Source: PALSA-505 sp963702235
GTDB lineage: Bacteria > Actinomycetota > Actinomycetes > Streptosporangiales > Streptosporangiaceae
Length of the DNA: 64,000 nucleotides
Direction of reading: 5' to 3'
Assembly (NCBI GenBank): GCA_963702235.1
Contig: CAVPBZ010000028.1
Coordinates: 124,001-188,000, forward strand
The notes beneath the pieces were generated by a model, which saw only the letters and a program-made list of their open reading frames with translations, searched no databases and was not told the origin of the DNA. Positions 34,558 through 44,031 of the stretch are shown piece after piece. Position 1 is the stretch's first letter, and each line of letters starts with the position of its first letter. Both the position numbers and the translations under genes were made by a program.

Positions 34558-35543
34558 CCCTCGGCCGCGTAGTCGGCCGGGTCCTGGATGCCGCGCACCG
34601 GCTCGCCGGCCAGGTAGGCGGCGACGTTCCTGGCGGCGGCCGCCATCGACTCCGAGACCATCCCCGGCACAAGCCCGGAGTTGTGCGGCGAGCCGAGCAC
34701 GTTCGGCAGGCTGAGGAACGGCAGCCGGGGCCGGAACGGCCTGCCGTACCCGGGCTCGTCCCACCAGGTATCGATCCCGGCGGAGAAGCCCGGGTGGGCC
34801 TGCAGGTGCTCGAACAGGGCGTTTTCGTCCACGATCGCCCCCCTGGCCACGTTGACCAGGATCGCGTCCGGCTTCATCTCGGCGAGCTCGGCGGCGCCGA
34901 TCAGCCCCCGGGTGGCCCTGGTGAGCGGCAGCGCCACCACGACGATGTCCGCCACCCGGAGCATGTCGCGGGTATCGGCGAGCGTGCCCGCCTGGTCGGC
35001 CCCGTCGGCCCGGCCGCTGGTGTTGATCGCGTAGATGCTCATGCCGAACGCGCGGAGCAGCCGGGCGGACGCGCTGCCGACGCCGCCGTAGCCGAGGATG
35101 CCGGCCACGCCGCCGCGCAGCCGGAGCGTCTGGGCCAGGTCGAAGGTGCCGGACGCCAGCCTGGCGTGGTTCTGCGGCAGCCGCTTGGCCAGTGCGAGCG
35201 CCATCGCGAGCACGTGCTCGGCCATCGGGTCGGCGTAGGCGCCCACGTTGCCCGCCACCTTCGCCTGCGGCGGGAGGGCAGCGAAGTCGATGTGGTCGGC
35301 GCCTGCGGTCAGCAGCTGGATGAGGCGGACGTGGCCGAGCGCGGCGGTGTCCTGCGGGCTGAGCTCGTGGTCCGGGATCCAGGTGATGACCGCCTCGGCG
35401 GGAGCCAGCATGGCCGCGCGTGCGTCCGGATCCTCCCCGGCATCGTCAAGAAAGGCGATTCCACCGAACGGCCCCAGGATCTCAGTCAGCGCCCGGCGCT
35501 GATCCTCGCTGGTATGAAAGGTCAGCACGGTGCGCGCGCTCAT
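34545..35543 (-). CDS. D-2-hydroxyacid dehydrogenase family protein
   Basis: 332-residue NAD-dependent dehydrogenase. It has the Rossmann motif GILGYGGVGSASARLLRAFG, the catalytic Arg in LVNVARGAIVDENAL, the Glu in WWDEPGYG region and the His in GSPHNSG. Substrate not predictable. It sits between the two transhydrogenase loci, so it may depend on the NAD(P)H balance they set, but that is inference. Confidence 0.88.
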   Translation of the reverse strand: MSARTVLTFHTSEDQRRALTEILGPFGGIAFLDDAGEDPDARAAMLAPAEAVITWIPDHELSPQDTAALGHVRLIQLLTAGADHIDFAALPPQAKVAGNVGAYADPMAEHVLAMALALAKRLPQNHARLASGTFDLAQTLRLRGGVAGILGYGGVGSASARLLRAFGMSIYAINTSGRADGADQAGTLADTRDMLRVADIVVVALPLTRATRGLIGAAELAEMKPDAILVNVARGAIVDENALFEHLQAHPGFSAGIDTWWDEPGYGRPFRPRLPFLSLPNVLGSPHNSGLVPGMVSESMAAAARNVAAYLAGEPVRGIQDPADYAAEGQPT

Positions 35544-35564
35544 GCGCCAAGCCTCTCACTCCCG

Positions 35565-36986
35565 TCACTCCCGCGGGGCGGTCAGGTAGGCCAGCCGCTC
35601 GACCTGCCGCATCTTGTTCGTCGCGTCGAGCGCGGCGACCTTGTAGGACTCGGCGAGCGTGGGGTAGTTGAAGACGGCGTCAACCAGGTAGTCGACGGTG
35701 CCGCCGCAGCCCATCACGGCCTGGCCGATGTGCACGAGCTCGGTGGCCCCGGTGCCGAACACGTGCACCCCCAGCAGGGTGCGGTCCTCGGGCGAGACGA
35801 GCAGCTTGAGCACGCCGTAGGAGTCGCCGATAATCTGGCCCCTGGCCAGCTCGCGATAGCGGGACACGCCTACCTCGAACGGCACGCAGCCTGCGGTCAG
35901 CTGATCCTCGGTCCGGCCGATGAAGCTGATCTCGGGAACGCTGTAGATCCCGATCGGCTGCAGCAGCTGCGCGGTGTGCACCGGCTCGCCGCAGGCGTGC
36001 AGCGCGGCCAGCCGGCCCTGCTCCATCGAGGTGGCCGCCAGCGCGGGGAAGCCGATCACGTCGCCGACGGCGTAAATGTGCGGCACCTCGGTGCGGAAGA
36101 ACTCGTCTACCTTGATCCGGCCGCGCTTGTCGGCGCTCAGGCCGGCTGACCCCAGGGCGAGCTCGCCGGTGCAGCCCTGCCTGCCCGCCGAGTACATGAC
36201 AGTGTCGGCGGGAATCTTCTTCCCGCTGCGCAGGTTGGCGATCGCGCCCTCGGACCTGGCCTCGACCGAGTCCACGGTCTCGCCGAACCTGAACGTGACA
36301 GCCAGGTCGCGCAGGTGGTACTTGAGCGCCTCCACGACTTCCAGGTCGCAGAACTCCAGCATCCTGTCGCGCTGCTCGACCACGGTGACCTTGGTGCCGA
36401 GCGCCGCGAACATGGAGGCGTACTCGATCCCGATCACCCCGGCGCCGCACACGACCATTGACCGCGGGACGTGCTCCAGCCGCAGCACGCCGTCGGAGTC
36501 GATCACGGTGAGGTCATCGAAGGCGACGCTGTCGGGCCGGGCGGGCTTGGTGCCGGTCGCGATCACGATGTTTTCGGCGGTGACCCGGCGGGTCCGGTCG
36601 CGGCCGTCGTCCACCTCGACCGTGTGCGGGTCGGTGAAGCGCGCCGTTCCGGCCAGGATGGTTACCCGGTTGCGGGACAGCTGGCTGCGCACGACGTCGA
36701 TCTCCCGCCCGACCACGTGCTGGGTACGGGCGGTGAGGTCTGCGATGGTGATGTTTTCCTTGACCCGGTAGGCCTGCCCGTACACTTCGCGCTGATCGAC
36801 GCCGGTGAGATAGAGAACCGCTTCCCTGAGCGTTTTAGAGGGGATCGTGCCGGTGTTCAGGCACACCCCCCCGATCATGTCGGGCCGCTCCACCATGACG
36901 ACCCGGCGCTCCAGCTTGGCCGCGGCGATCGCGGCCTTCTGGCCGCTCGGACCCGAGCCGATCACCAGCAGGTCGCAGTCATCCAC
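35565..36986 (-). CDS. sthA: Soluble pyridine nucleotide transhydrogenase SthA
   Basis: 473-residue FAD flavoprotein of the disulfide-reductase superfamily. FAD motif LVIGSGPSGQKAAIAAAKL, then NTGTIPSKTLREA: the redox-active Cys pair of lipoamide dehydrogenases is replaced by the NTGT sequence typical of SthA. The NAD motif VVCGAGVIGIEYASMFAALG and dimer-interface VFNYPTLAESYKVAALDATN complete the set. SthA normally oxidises excess NADPH with NAD+. Adjacent to pntAA/AB/B, which works in the opposite direction. Confidence 0.93.
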   Translation of the reverse strand: MDDCDLLVIGSGPSGQKAAIAAAKLERRVVMVERPDMIGGVCLNTGTIPSKTLREAVLYLTGVDQREVYGQAYRVKENITIADLTARTQHVVGREIDVVRSQLSRNRVTILAGTARFTDPHTVEVDDGRDRTRRVTAENIVIATGTKPARPDSVAFDDLTVIDSDGVLRLEHVPRSMVVCGAGVIGIEYASMFAALGTKVTVVEQRDRMLEFCDLEVVEALKYHLRDLAVTFRFGETVDSVEARSEGAIANLRSGKKIPADTVMYSAGRQGCTGELALGSAGLSADKRGRIKVDEFFRTEVPHIYAVGDVIGFPALAATSMEQGRLAALHACGEPVHTAQLLQPIGIYSVPEISFIGRTEDQLTAGCVPFEVGVSRYRELARGQIIGDSYGVLKLLVSPEDRTLLGVHVFGTGATELVHIGQAVMGCGGTVDYLVDAVFNYPTLAESYKVAALDATNKMRQVERLAYLTAPRE

Positions 36987-37060
36987 GCCTCCCAGTGTGA
37001 CGAGGGGCGTGGGTCATCGGAAGCCCCAGGCCGCGGCGGAATCTGGCGGCCGACCGGGCT

Positions 37061-38014
37061 TCAGTAGCGGGCGCCGGTGACCTGGTCGCCCAGCGGGTCG
37101 AGCACGGCGAGCTCGTCGGCGCCGAGCGTGATGTCGAGCGCGGCCACGTTCTGCTCGAGCCACTTCACCCGCTTGGTGCCCGGGATCGGGGCGAGGGGAA
37201 CACCGAGCCGCTCGCCCTGCCCGTGCACCCAGGCCAGCGCGATCTGGGCCGGGGCCACGCCCCGGGCCTCGGCGACGGTGCGCACGGCGTCGGCGATGGC
37301 CTGGTTGGCCGCGCCCGCGTCGCCGGTGAAGCGCGGGTTGCGGGTCCGGAAGTCCTTGTCGTCCAGCGCGCTCATGTCCACCGTGCCAGTCAGGAAGCCA
37401 CGGCCGAGCGGTGAGTACGGCACCAGCCCGACGCCGAGCTCGCGCAGCGCGTCCAGCACGGTGGTTTCCGGGTCACGGGCCCACAGCGAGTACTCGCTCT
37501 GCACGGCCGTGATCGGGTGCACGGCATGGGCGCGGCGCAGCAGGGCGCTGTCGACTTCGGACAGGCCGAGGTGGCGCACCTTGCCCTCGGCGACAAGCTC
37601 GGCCATCGCGCCCACGGTCTCCTCGATCTGCGCGGTCTGCGGCGGCCGGTGCAGGTAATACAAGTCGATGACGTCCACGCCCAGCCGCAGCAGTGACGAC
37701 TCGCAGGACCGCTTGACGTAGCCGCGCTCGCCGCGGATGACCCGCTGGTCGTCGCCGCCGGTCCGGTCGATGCCGAACTTGGTCGCGAGCTGCACCTCGT
37801 CGCGGCGCCCGCTGATCGCACGGCCGACGAGCACCTCGTTGTGCCCGGCGCCGTAGACGTCGGCGGTGTCGATGAACGTCACGCCGAGATCGAGCGCCCG
37901 GCGGATCGTCGCGATCGACTCGTCCCAGTCGGCATGGCCGTACCACTCGCTCATGCCCATGCAGCCCAGGCCCTGGGCCGAGACAGTGAGTTCGCCGAGT
38001 GAAACCTTCCGCAC
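37061..38014 (-). CDS. Aldo/keto reductase
   Basis: 317-residue (alpha/beta)8 NADPH-dependent oxidoreductase. Catalytic residues appear in TFIDTADVYGAGHNEVLVGRA (Asp, Tyr), LATKFGI (Lys) and LYYLHRPP (His). GTG at 38014 has AGAGAGGCGGG upstream and matches the family start (VRKVSLGELTVSAQGLGCMG). Substrate unknown. Confidence 0.92.
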   Translation of the reverse strand: MRKVSLGELTVSAQGLGCMGMSEWYGHADWDESIATIRRALDLGVTFIDTADVYGAGHNEVLVGRAISGRRDEVQLATKFGIDRTGGDDQRVIRGERGYVKRSCESSLLRLGVDVIDLYYLHRPPQTAQIEETVGAMAELVAEGKVRHLGLSEVDSALLRRAHAVHPITAVQSEYSLWARDPETTVLDALRELGVGLVPYSPLGRGFLTGTVDMSALDDKDFRTRNPRFTGDAGAANQAIADAVRTVAEARGVAPAQIALAWVHGQGERLGVPLAPIPGTKRVKWLEQNVAALDITLGADELAVLDPLGDQVTGARY

Positions 38015-38285
38015 GTCAATCCCGCCTCTCTGCGTCGCCGTCAACTCCCTGAACCGTGGTGTCAGCCCGACTATTTCGCGGTTCCGGTCGCCGGGCATCG
38101 CGGGCAGCACCCAGCCGGGCCCCCGGCCAGCAGGGCGCCTGGATGCCTGCTGGCGTCAGGTGCTACGGCTGGCTCAACGGGCGCCTCGAACGTTTTGCGG
38201 TGGTGTCGATCTCGCCGGTTGTTGTTCGTTTAGGGGGTGACAGGGCCGCGGCAGCGCGGCCCGCGAAACGGAAGGAAGCAGGTCC

Positions 38286-38870
38286 ATGCGTTCGATCACG
38301 GTCACGATGTTCGTTACCCTCGACGGCGTCGTTCAGGGGCTCGGCCGCCCGGACGAGGACACCCGCGGCGGCTTCACGCACGGCGGCTGGGGCCAGCGGT
38401 ACAACGACGAGGTGATGGGCCGCGAGATGGCCAAGGGCATGGCCCGGCCGGGAGACATGCTTTTCGGCCGCCGCACCTGGCAGGACTTCATCACCGCATG
38501 GGGACACCTGACCGACGGCAACCCGTTCACCACGCATTTGAACGCGGCCACCAAGTACGTCGTGTCGAGAACCCTGGAGAGCGCGGATGCCTGGCCGAAC
38601 TCGATCCTGCTGCGCGGCGACGCCGTCAACACCGTGGCCGGGCTGAAGGCCCGGCCAGGCCGGGATCTGTCGATCATCGGCAGCGCGTCGCTGGTGCGGA
38701 GCCTGCACGCTGCTGGCCTGATCGACCGCTACACGCTGCTGATCCATCCGCTGACCCTGGGCAGCGGCGCGCGGCTGTTCGAGGGCCCCGCCCCGCTGAC
38801 CGAGTTCGACCTCGGCGGAAGCGTCACAACCACCAAGGGCGTAATCATCGCGCATTACACCCGCCGGTGA
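38286..38870 (+). CDS. Dihydrofolate reductase family protein (RibD C-terminal type)
   Basis: 194-residue protein of the RibD C-terminal/DHFR-like fold: RSITVTMFVTLDGVVQGLG, LFGRRTWQDFITAW, LSIIGSASLVRSLHAAGLIDRY and GSGARLFEG. These proteins bind NADPH; physiological substrates are mostly unknown. It opens the accessory region and is complete, unlike the broken relative at 42.2-42.6 kb. Confidence 0.9.
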   Translation: MRSITVTMFVTLDGVVQGLGRPDEDTRGGFTHGGWGQRYNDEVMGREMAKGMARPGDMLFGRRTWQDFITAWGHLTDGNPFTTHLNAATKYVVSRTLESADAWPNSILLRGDAVNTVAGLKARPGRDLSIIGSASLVRSLHAAGLIDRYTLLIHPLTLGSGARLFEGPAPLTEFDLGGSVTTTKGVIIAHYTRR

Positions 38871-39057
38871 GCGAGGGACCACGCCGCAGTCCCCGCGCTC
38901 GATCTCCCGGTCGGCGGCTGCACGCCTGACGCCGAGGACAAGGCCCGGATCACGACGCTGACCCCGCCGGTCAGCCGGATACCTTCGCGATCTTCTGGGG
39001 CTAGCCGTCGCTGCCCAGCGTTCCACGGGCTATCCGGCAGCCCGCATCCGCCGACCG

Positions 39058-39465
39058 CTAGGAACTGTCCCTTCGGCCTATCGGCGTAACCTCTGGCCAG
39101 AGCCTGGTGCGCTCTTGGCCGTGTTGTCCCTGGTTGCCTGTGTCCGGTGCGGTCTGCCGCAAGGCGAGCGCGACGACAAGCGGAAACAGGGCCTGAACCG
39201 CCGACGTCAGCCGCTCGACCATGCCGAGGTCACCGCCGCCGTCGCGTGCGGCGATCAGGAGCCAGCAAGACAACCCGGCGAAGATCACGGTCACCGTCGC
39301 GCAGCCGTAGACACTGACGATCCACGATTGTGCCGGCGCGCGCCTGGCGACAAGTACGGGCCAGACCGCTGTCGTGACGACGCAGCTCACCGCGAAGGCG
39401 AGGTGGCGCGGCGTCGGGCCCGTGACCGGTTCCGGAGTGGCGGCGATACCGAGGGTAGAAAGGCC
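39058..39465 (-). pseudogene. DUF998 membrane protein, 3' half (split by IS)
   Basis: Second half of a DUF998-like membrane protein: reading resumes at the 9-bp target copy as GLSTLGIAATPEP and has helices HLAFAVSCVVTTAVWPVLVA, VYGCATVTVIFAGLSCWLL and AVQALFPLVVALALR. An ATG supplied by the IS end at 39516 leaves an open frame (MKLGTTPADLHRIPD then the gene), but that start is accidental. With the 5' half at 40956-41348 and one target copy removed, the frame rejoins exactly as LLILTGLS-TLGIAA, about 263 residues. Confidence 0.85.
39457..39465. repeat. 9-bp target-site duplication, left copy (AGAAAGGCC)
   Basis: AGAAAGGCC directly abuts the left end of the IS256-type element; the same nine bases abut the right end at 40956-40964. 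IS256-family elements make 8-9 bp duplications. Confidence 0.92.
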
Positions 39466-40955
39466 GGTGGCGTCCGGAATCCGGTGTAAATCGGCGGGCG
39501 TGGTTCCCAGCTTCATGATCAGGTTAGGCGACGGTGCTGACAGTTTCGCAGCCGTCGGCCGGCTGGCTGGTGGTGACGGTGCGTGGCCGGAGCTGGCGGG
39601 GTGGGTCGAGCAGCGAGCGGCGCAGGTCCTGCAGCAGCCGGAGGCCGTCTGAGGTCATGTTCACGCCCCGCCAGCCACGGGAGGCCCGGTCCAGGACGGC
39701 CCAGACCAGGGTGAGGCAGCTGGTCTCGCCGGGGAGCCGGCCGATGACCTTGGTCCGGCGGCGGGTCTCGCCGAAGGTGCGCTCGATGAAGTTGGAGTGC
39801 CGGACGCGCTGGTGGTGTTCGGCGGGGAACCGCAGGTAGGCGGTCAGGCCCTCGCGGTCGGTGGTCAGGCACTTCATCGCTGAGGGGTAGGTGGCACAGT
39901 ACCGGGCGGCCGTCGCGCTGATCCGTGCGTCGATGAGCTCCACCAGGGCCGGGCCAGGCTGGGCCGTCAGCTCCTCGGTGTCGAAGATCTTCCAGTAGGC
40001 GTCCTTGACCCCGGCCTGCATCCCGGCCGGCACCTTGGCCAGCACGTTTCTCGCTCGGTGGATCAGGCATCTTTGACGTAGCGCTTTCGGGTAGGCCTGC
40101 TCGATCGCGGCGATCAGCCCGGGTGCCCCGTCAGAGATGACCAGCAGCGGGGAGGCCAGGCCGCGGTCCTTGAGGTCGGTGAGGAAGGCGTGCCAGGCGT
40201 CGGCGGACTCACCGGTGCCCGGGGCCAGGCCGATGAAGGCGGGCTTGCCGCTGGTGGTGATGCCCCAGGCGGCGAGCACCGGCTCGGCCGGCGAGCCGGG
40301 ATGCATCCGGAAGAACGAGGCGTCCAGGAACAGGTAGCCGGGCGTGACGTCGTCCAGGCGGCGCCGGGCCCACGCCTCGTACTCATCCTTGATCTGCTGG
40401 CAGATCGCCGACACGGTGGACTTGGAGATCGCGGCCTGGTCACCGAGGGCATCAGCCAGGGTGGCCTCGATGTCGCGGACCGACAGGCCGCGGACGAACG
40501 AGGCGATGACCAGGGACTCCAGCGCGTTCGTCTTGGTCACATGGCTGCCGAACAGGCGGGAGGCGAACGCTTCGGTCGTGCCGCGCAGCTTCGGCCGGGC
40601 CAGGGCCACCGGCCCGGCGGTCGTCTTGACGCTCGCTTCCCGGTAGCCGTTACGGGAACCGGGCCTGGCGTCCTGGCAGGCCGCAGACCGCTGGTAGCGG
40701 TCGCGGCCGAGGAACTCGGTGACCTCGGCCTCCAGGGCGGCCTGCATTAGCAGTTGCGCGCCGAGCCGGGCGACCTCCTCCAAGAATCTCTGGAAGCGCC
40801 TTGTCCTGAGCGAACAGCTCATCGATGTGGTGGCGGATACGGTCAGTAGGGGATACTCGATGTGACACGGGCGTGGGTCCTTCCCTTCGATGACTTGGCG
40901 GTCTTGAAGGGAACCTACGCCCGTCTTCTATTTACACCGGATCTTGGACGCGACC
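39466..40955 (-). mobile_element. IS256-family insertion sequence
   Basis: A 1490-bp element with related inverted ends. Left end from 39466 reads GGTGGCGTCCGGAATCCGG, and the inverted right end from 40955 reads GGTCGCGTCCAAGATCCGG; both continue CCGGTGTAAAT and share CGGGCGT and GTTCCC further in. It is flanked by perfect 9-bp duplications and holds one transposase gene. Insertion split a DUF998 gene. Ends are imperfect (several mismatches), yet the target copies are identical, so the insertion itself looks recent. Confidence 0.92.
39524..40868 (-). CDS. IS256-family (mutator type) transposase, one frameshift
   Basis: DDE transposase. N-terminus from 40868: MSHRVSPTDRIRHHIDELFAQ, DKALPEI; then, in another frame after one extra base near 40785 (AGAATCT for AGATCT on the plus strand), LEEVARLGAQLLMQAALEAEVTEFLG. 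Catalytic Asps are in YLFLDASFF and LLVISDGAPG, the RNVLAKVPA segment follows, and the Glu lies in FIERTFGETRRR. Total about 447 residues after repair. Without repair, translation from GTG/ATG at 40822 still gives 432 residues, so activity is possible. Confidence 0.9.
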
Positions 40956-41348
40956 AGAAAGGCCCGTCAGGATCAGCAGGATGCGCGCAGACATGCGGAC
41001 GGCAGTTAGACCTGCGCCGGTCGCGATCTGGCAGCTGCCCACCAGCAGCAGGGCCGCGGTCATTACCCACCGGTCGGTTCCCGAGTGACCAGCCAGCACG
41101 CTCATCGTCTGCCGCATCGGGCTATAAGAGGTCGGCTGAAGCGCGCCGGCAATCAGCCACCCCCCGACCAGGACAACAGGCGCCAGCAAGGCCGCGCCTA
41201 TCGCCCAGCCAGGGACTGGCCGGCCAGCCCGCAAGCGCCCTGAGCGATCGGCTGGCAATGGCTCAGTAGTGGCCGAAGCATGGCCAGGGCGTAGGTGATC
41301 TCGTCCTGATCGATTGCGCGCGGAGTCTGGACGCGCAAGCTGAGTCAT
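40956..41348 (-). pseudogene. DUF998 membrane protein, 5' half (split by IS)
   Basis: First half of the split gene. It opens MTQLARPDSARNRSGRDH and has the family-type helix WAIGAALLAPVVLVGGWLIAGAL, then LQPTSYSPMRQTMSVLAGHSG and VMTAALLLVGSCQIATGAGLTA. The reading enters the IS at 40955 and stops soon after (GRVQDPV). The other half lies beyond the IS. Confidence 0.85.
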
Positions 41349-41690
41349 GGCGCCTCCACGGCCATATCGACTCGGGCTGCCAGAAGGAGGCGCTGTTCGA
41401 CCTTAAGCGGGTTGCCTTGCGGCCTCGCTTTGGCAACAAGCCAGCATCCGAGAGAGCACGACACAGGTCTGGGCTATTCCCGGCCGACAGTTCCTCGTGC
41501 GGGCCGTGACGGCCGGCCGCTACCGCGCTTACGGAGCGCGCAGCCTCGTGGAAAGGACAGGAAACGCCCGGCCTGGCCAGTCCGGCCCAGTGATCGCTGA
41601 CCAATTCCCAAGCTGGCGGCACCCGACGCACCCGAATGGTTAATCGTGCGACTCAGTACGTGGTCCCGGTAAACAGTGGCGTGCGCCGTG
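41349..41690. other. Intergenic, 342 bp, nothing recognised
   Basis: Open frames here are short and lack family resemblance or good ribosome binding sites. GC content is lower than in the neighbouring genes. It lies between the split DUF998 gene and the amidase remnant, and is probably decayed sequence. Confidence 0.5.
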
Positions 41691-42235
41691 TCAGGCGTGC
41701 GTGGGCGGGTGGCGTTCGCTCCAGGGTGCGGCTTGCTCGAGCTGGCAGGCGACCCGGATGAGGATGTCCTCCTGGCCGTAGGCCGCGGCCAGTTGCACGC
41801 CTACCGGCAGGCCCTCCGGTGTCCAGTGCAAAGGCAGCGTGACGGCCGGCTGGCCGGTCATGTTGAACTGCGCGGTGTAGGGGATGAAGCTGACGATCCG
41901 TGGCCCTTCCTGCTCTGGCCCGGCCGCGGTGAACCAGCCGAGCTCGGGCGGGCGCCGAGGGTGGGCGTCAGCAGCAGGTCGTGGCCAGTCCACCAGTCCG
42001 CCATGCGGCGCGCCCACATGGACAGCCACGTCCGGCTCTGCAGGTAGGCCACGACAGAAAGCGCCCGCCCGGCCTGCCGGTAGGCGGCGTTGCGCGGTTC
42101 GATCTCGTCCTCGCCGATCGGCCGTCCCAGCAGCATCTCGAAGGCCTGGAACGTGGCCTCGGCGTCGGAGGCGATGAGCGTGGTGAAGTGGTGGACGAAT
42201 TCCTGCTCGAACATGGCCGCGGGCGCGGACTCCTC
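41691..42235 (-). pseudogene. Amidase-signature family enzyme, C-terminal remnant
   Basis: C-terminal third of an amidase: EFVHHFTTLIASDAEATFQAFEMLLGR, RRMADWWTGHDLLLTPTLG, then after a missing base near 41951 PELGWFTAAGPEQEG and FNMTGQPAVTLPLHWTPEGLPVGVQLA. The Ser-Ser-Lys catalytic triad lies in the lost N-terminal part, so this cannot be active. It is joined without a gap to a truncated DHFR-like gene. Confidence 0.82.
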
Positions 42236-42648
42236 CAGGTCGCCGGCGGTCACGCAAACGAGACCGTCGCCCGCGAGGTCCGTGGCGAGCGCGATGCCCG
42301 CCTCGACGGAGTCGGCGGTGTGAAACGGTGCGTCCTGGTAGTCGGCGAGCCACTGCTCCGGCAGGGGCGGTGGGTGACGACCAGTTGGTCCCCGGCGGCC
42401 GGCTTGCCGTCCCAGCCGTTGGTGGTGTCGAACAGGTGCCGGCCGATCACCGTCACCTTGACGGCGTCCCAGAAGGGCTGAACGTAGTCCGCGGACGTCC
42501 GCGAGACATGGAAGGTCCAGCCGCTCGCGCCGGCGGTCACCTCGGTGTCGCCGTTGAAGTACCAGTCGAACAGTGGTCCGACCGAGTCGTCAGGACGGGC
42601 GATGTAGCCGTCCACTGACACGACCGCCTGCATGACAACCTTGGCCAT
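42236..42648 (-). pseudogene. DHFR/RibD-like protein, N-terminal remnant
   Basis: From ATG 42648: MAKVVMQAVVSVDGYIARPD, then VTVIGRHLFDTTNGWDGKP and LVVTHR, followed after one missing base near 42373 by PLPEQWLADYQDAPFHTADS and VCVTAGDL. At 42236 the sequence passes directly into the amidase remnant (EESAPAAMFEQ). The normal C-terminal strand (GSGVRxF-type) is absent. The fusion point suggests a deletion between two neighbouring genes. Confidence 0.8.
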
Positions 42649-42657
42649 CTCTGCTCC

Positions 42658-43050
42658 TCAGCCGAACGTCGGGACGATCACATGTGTCGGTTCGACGAGG
42701 AACACTTCGCGCTCCTCGCCCCGCGGGTACGGGCCGCCGGTGTACTTGGCGAAGATGCGATCGACGATCTCCCAGCCCGCGTCGCCGCCGATACGCCTCA
42801 CGACACGGCCGCGGACGAGCGCACTGCGGACCAGGTTCTCCCGGTCGGTCACCGAGATCGCGAGGCGGGCGTCCGCCGCCAGATTACGGCCCTTGCGGGA
42901 ATGGGGTGAGGTGAAGAAGACCAGGTGATCGCCCTCGATGTCGACCATTACGGGAACCGAGTGCGGCCCGCCGTCAGGCAGGAGCGTGGCGATGTGGGCG
43001 ATGTTCGGTCCTGCGAAGAGAGCACGGGCCTCGGCGTCGAGTGTGGTCAT
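42658..43050 (-). CDS. PPOX-class (probably F420-dependent) pyridoxamine oxidase-like protein
   Basis: 130-residue split-barrel flavin/deazaflavin-binding protein: NIAHIATLLPDGGPHSVPVMVDIEGDHLVFFTS and RNLAADARLAISVTDREN. This actinobacterial subfamily commonly uses F420, in line with cofC at 22 kb. ATG 43050 has GGGAGAG upstream; an ATG 15 nt earlier is possible. The substrate is unknown. Directly follows the epimerase gene on the minus strand. Confidence 0.88.
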   Translation of the reverse strand: MTTLDAEARALFAGPNIAHIATLLPDGGPHSVPVMVDIEGDHLVFFTSPHSRKGRNLAADARLAISVTDRENLVRSALVRGRVVRRIGGDAGWEIVDRIFAKYTGGPYPRGEEREVFLVEPTHVIVPTFG

Positions 43051-43080
43051 GTTGAGCTCTCCCAAGTGGTGCTGGATGGG

Positions 43081-44031
43081 CTAGCGCGCGTGTCGCCGCA
43101 GCCAGTCGGCGTAGTCCTGGACGGCGCGCTCGACGTCGTAGGCCGGCCGGAAACCGGTGTCCTCCCGCAGCCGGCTGATGTCGAGGTAGTTGTCGGTGGG
43201 CTGGCCGGGATTACGGCCTTGCGGGAGGACGATGTTCGCCCCCGGCACTGCCGCGTTGATCGCAGCGACCACCTCGCTGTACCGGACCAACCGCCCGGAC
43301 GAGACGTTGTAGATGCGATGGTTCAGATGCTCGGCGAGCATGAGCAGCGCGATCGCCCGACCGCAGTCCTTGACGTAGCACAGGTCCGTGGCGTCCTCGG
43401 CGTACGCGGCCGGCCGAGGCGGGGTGAGGTCGGCGTCCTGGCCCCAGACCGCCGCGCTGAGCAGGCGGGGCAGCGCGAAGAACGGGTTGTTGGGCAACCC
43501 CAACGGTCCCCAGATGGTGCCGATCCGCAGGCTCACCGTCTCGAACCCGGCGCTGTCGCCGGCCAGCGCGGCGAACAGTTCCGCGGTCCTCTTGAACACC
43601 GGGATCTGATGCGGTGCCACCACCGGCAGCCCGGCGTCCTCGCGCCACGGGACCTCGTCCACCCCGGCGTACACGGCGATCGTGCTCGCGACCGCGCACC
43701 GCCGCACACCCCACGCCCGCGCCGCCTCGAGGACGTTCAGCAGGCCGGAGGCGTCGGCGCGCAGGTACTCGATCGGATCGGGTAGATCGTGGCGGGCGGC
43801 AGCGAGGTGCACGATGCCGGTGATCTCGTGCCGCTTGCCGACGTCGAGGACGGCTTCCCGGTCCGTGGTGTCCAGCGGCTCGACCACGATCCGGCCGGCA
43901 GGCTCCTCGGCGAGGAACTCCGGCATTTCGCTCGACCGGTGCGCGGTGACCACGACGGATTCGCCCAGCTCGAGCAGCGTCTGCGCGGTGTGCGACCCGA
44001 TCGACCCTAGACCGCCGATGACGAGTATCAC
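43081..44031 (-). CDS. NAD-dependent epimerase/dehydratase family protein
   Basis: 316-residue extended SDR. Cofactor motif VIGGLGSIGSHTAQTLLELG, a GIVHLAAARHDLP strand, the active Ser/Thr segment CAVASTIAVYAG and the conserved Y/K region replaced by VFKRTAELFAALA (Lys present, Tyr position not obvious). Downstream RIGTIWGPLG and YVKDCGRAIALLM are typical. GTG 44031 follows GGGAGG at six bases. Whether it is catalytic is uncertain because of the Tyr. Confidence 0.85.
   Translation of the reverse strand: MILVIGGLGSIGSHTAQTLLELGESVVVTAHRSSEMPEFLAEEPAGRIVVEPLDTTDREAVLDVGKRHEITGIVHLAAARHDLPDPIEYLRADASGLLNVLEAARAWGVRRCAVASTIAVYAGVDEVPWREDAGLPVVAPHQIPVFKRTAELFAALAGDSAGFETVSLRIGTIWGPLGLPNNPFFALPRLLSAAVWGQDADLTPPRPAAYAEDATDLCYVKDCGRAIALLMLAEHLNHRIYNVSSGRLVRYSEVVAAINAAVPGANIVLPQGRNPGQPTDNYLDISRLREDTGFRPAYDVERAVQDYADWLRRHAR

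Noticed and set aside
39058..39516. Treating the 152-residue frame as an independent membrane protein
   Set aside because: Its first residues come from the IS end; it is the 3' half of a split gene.
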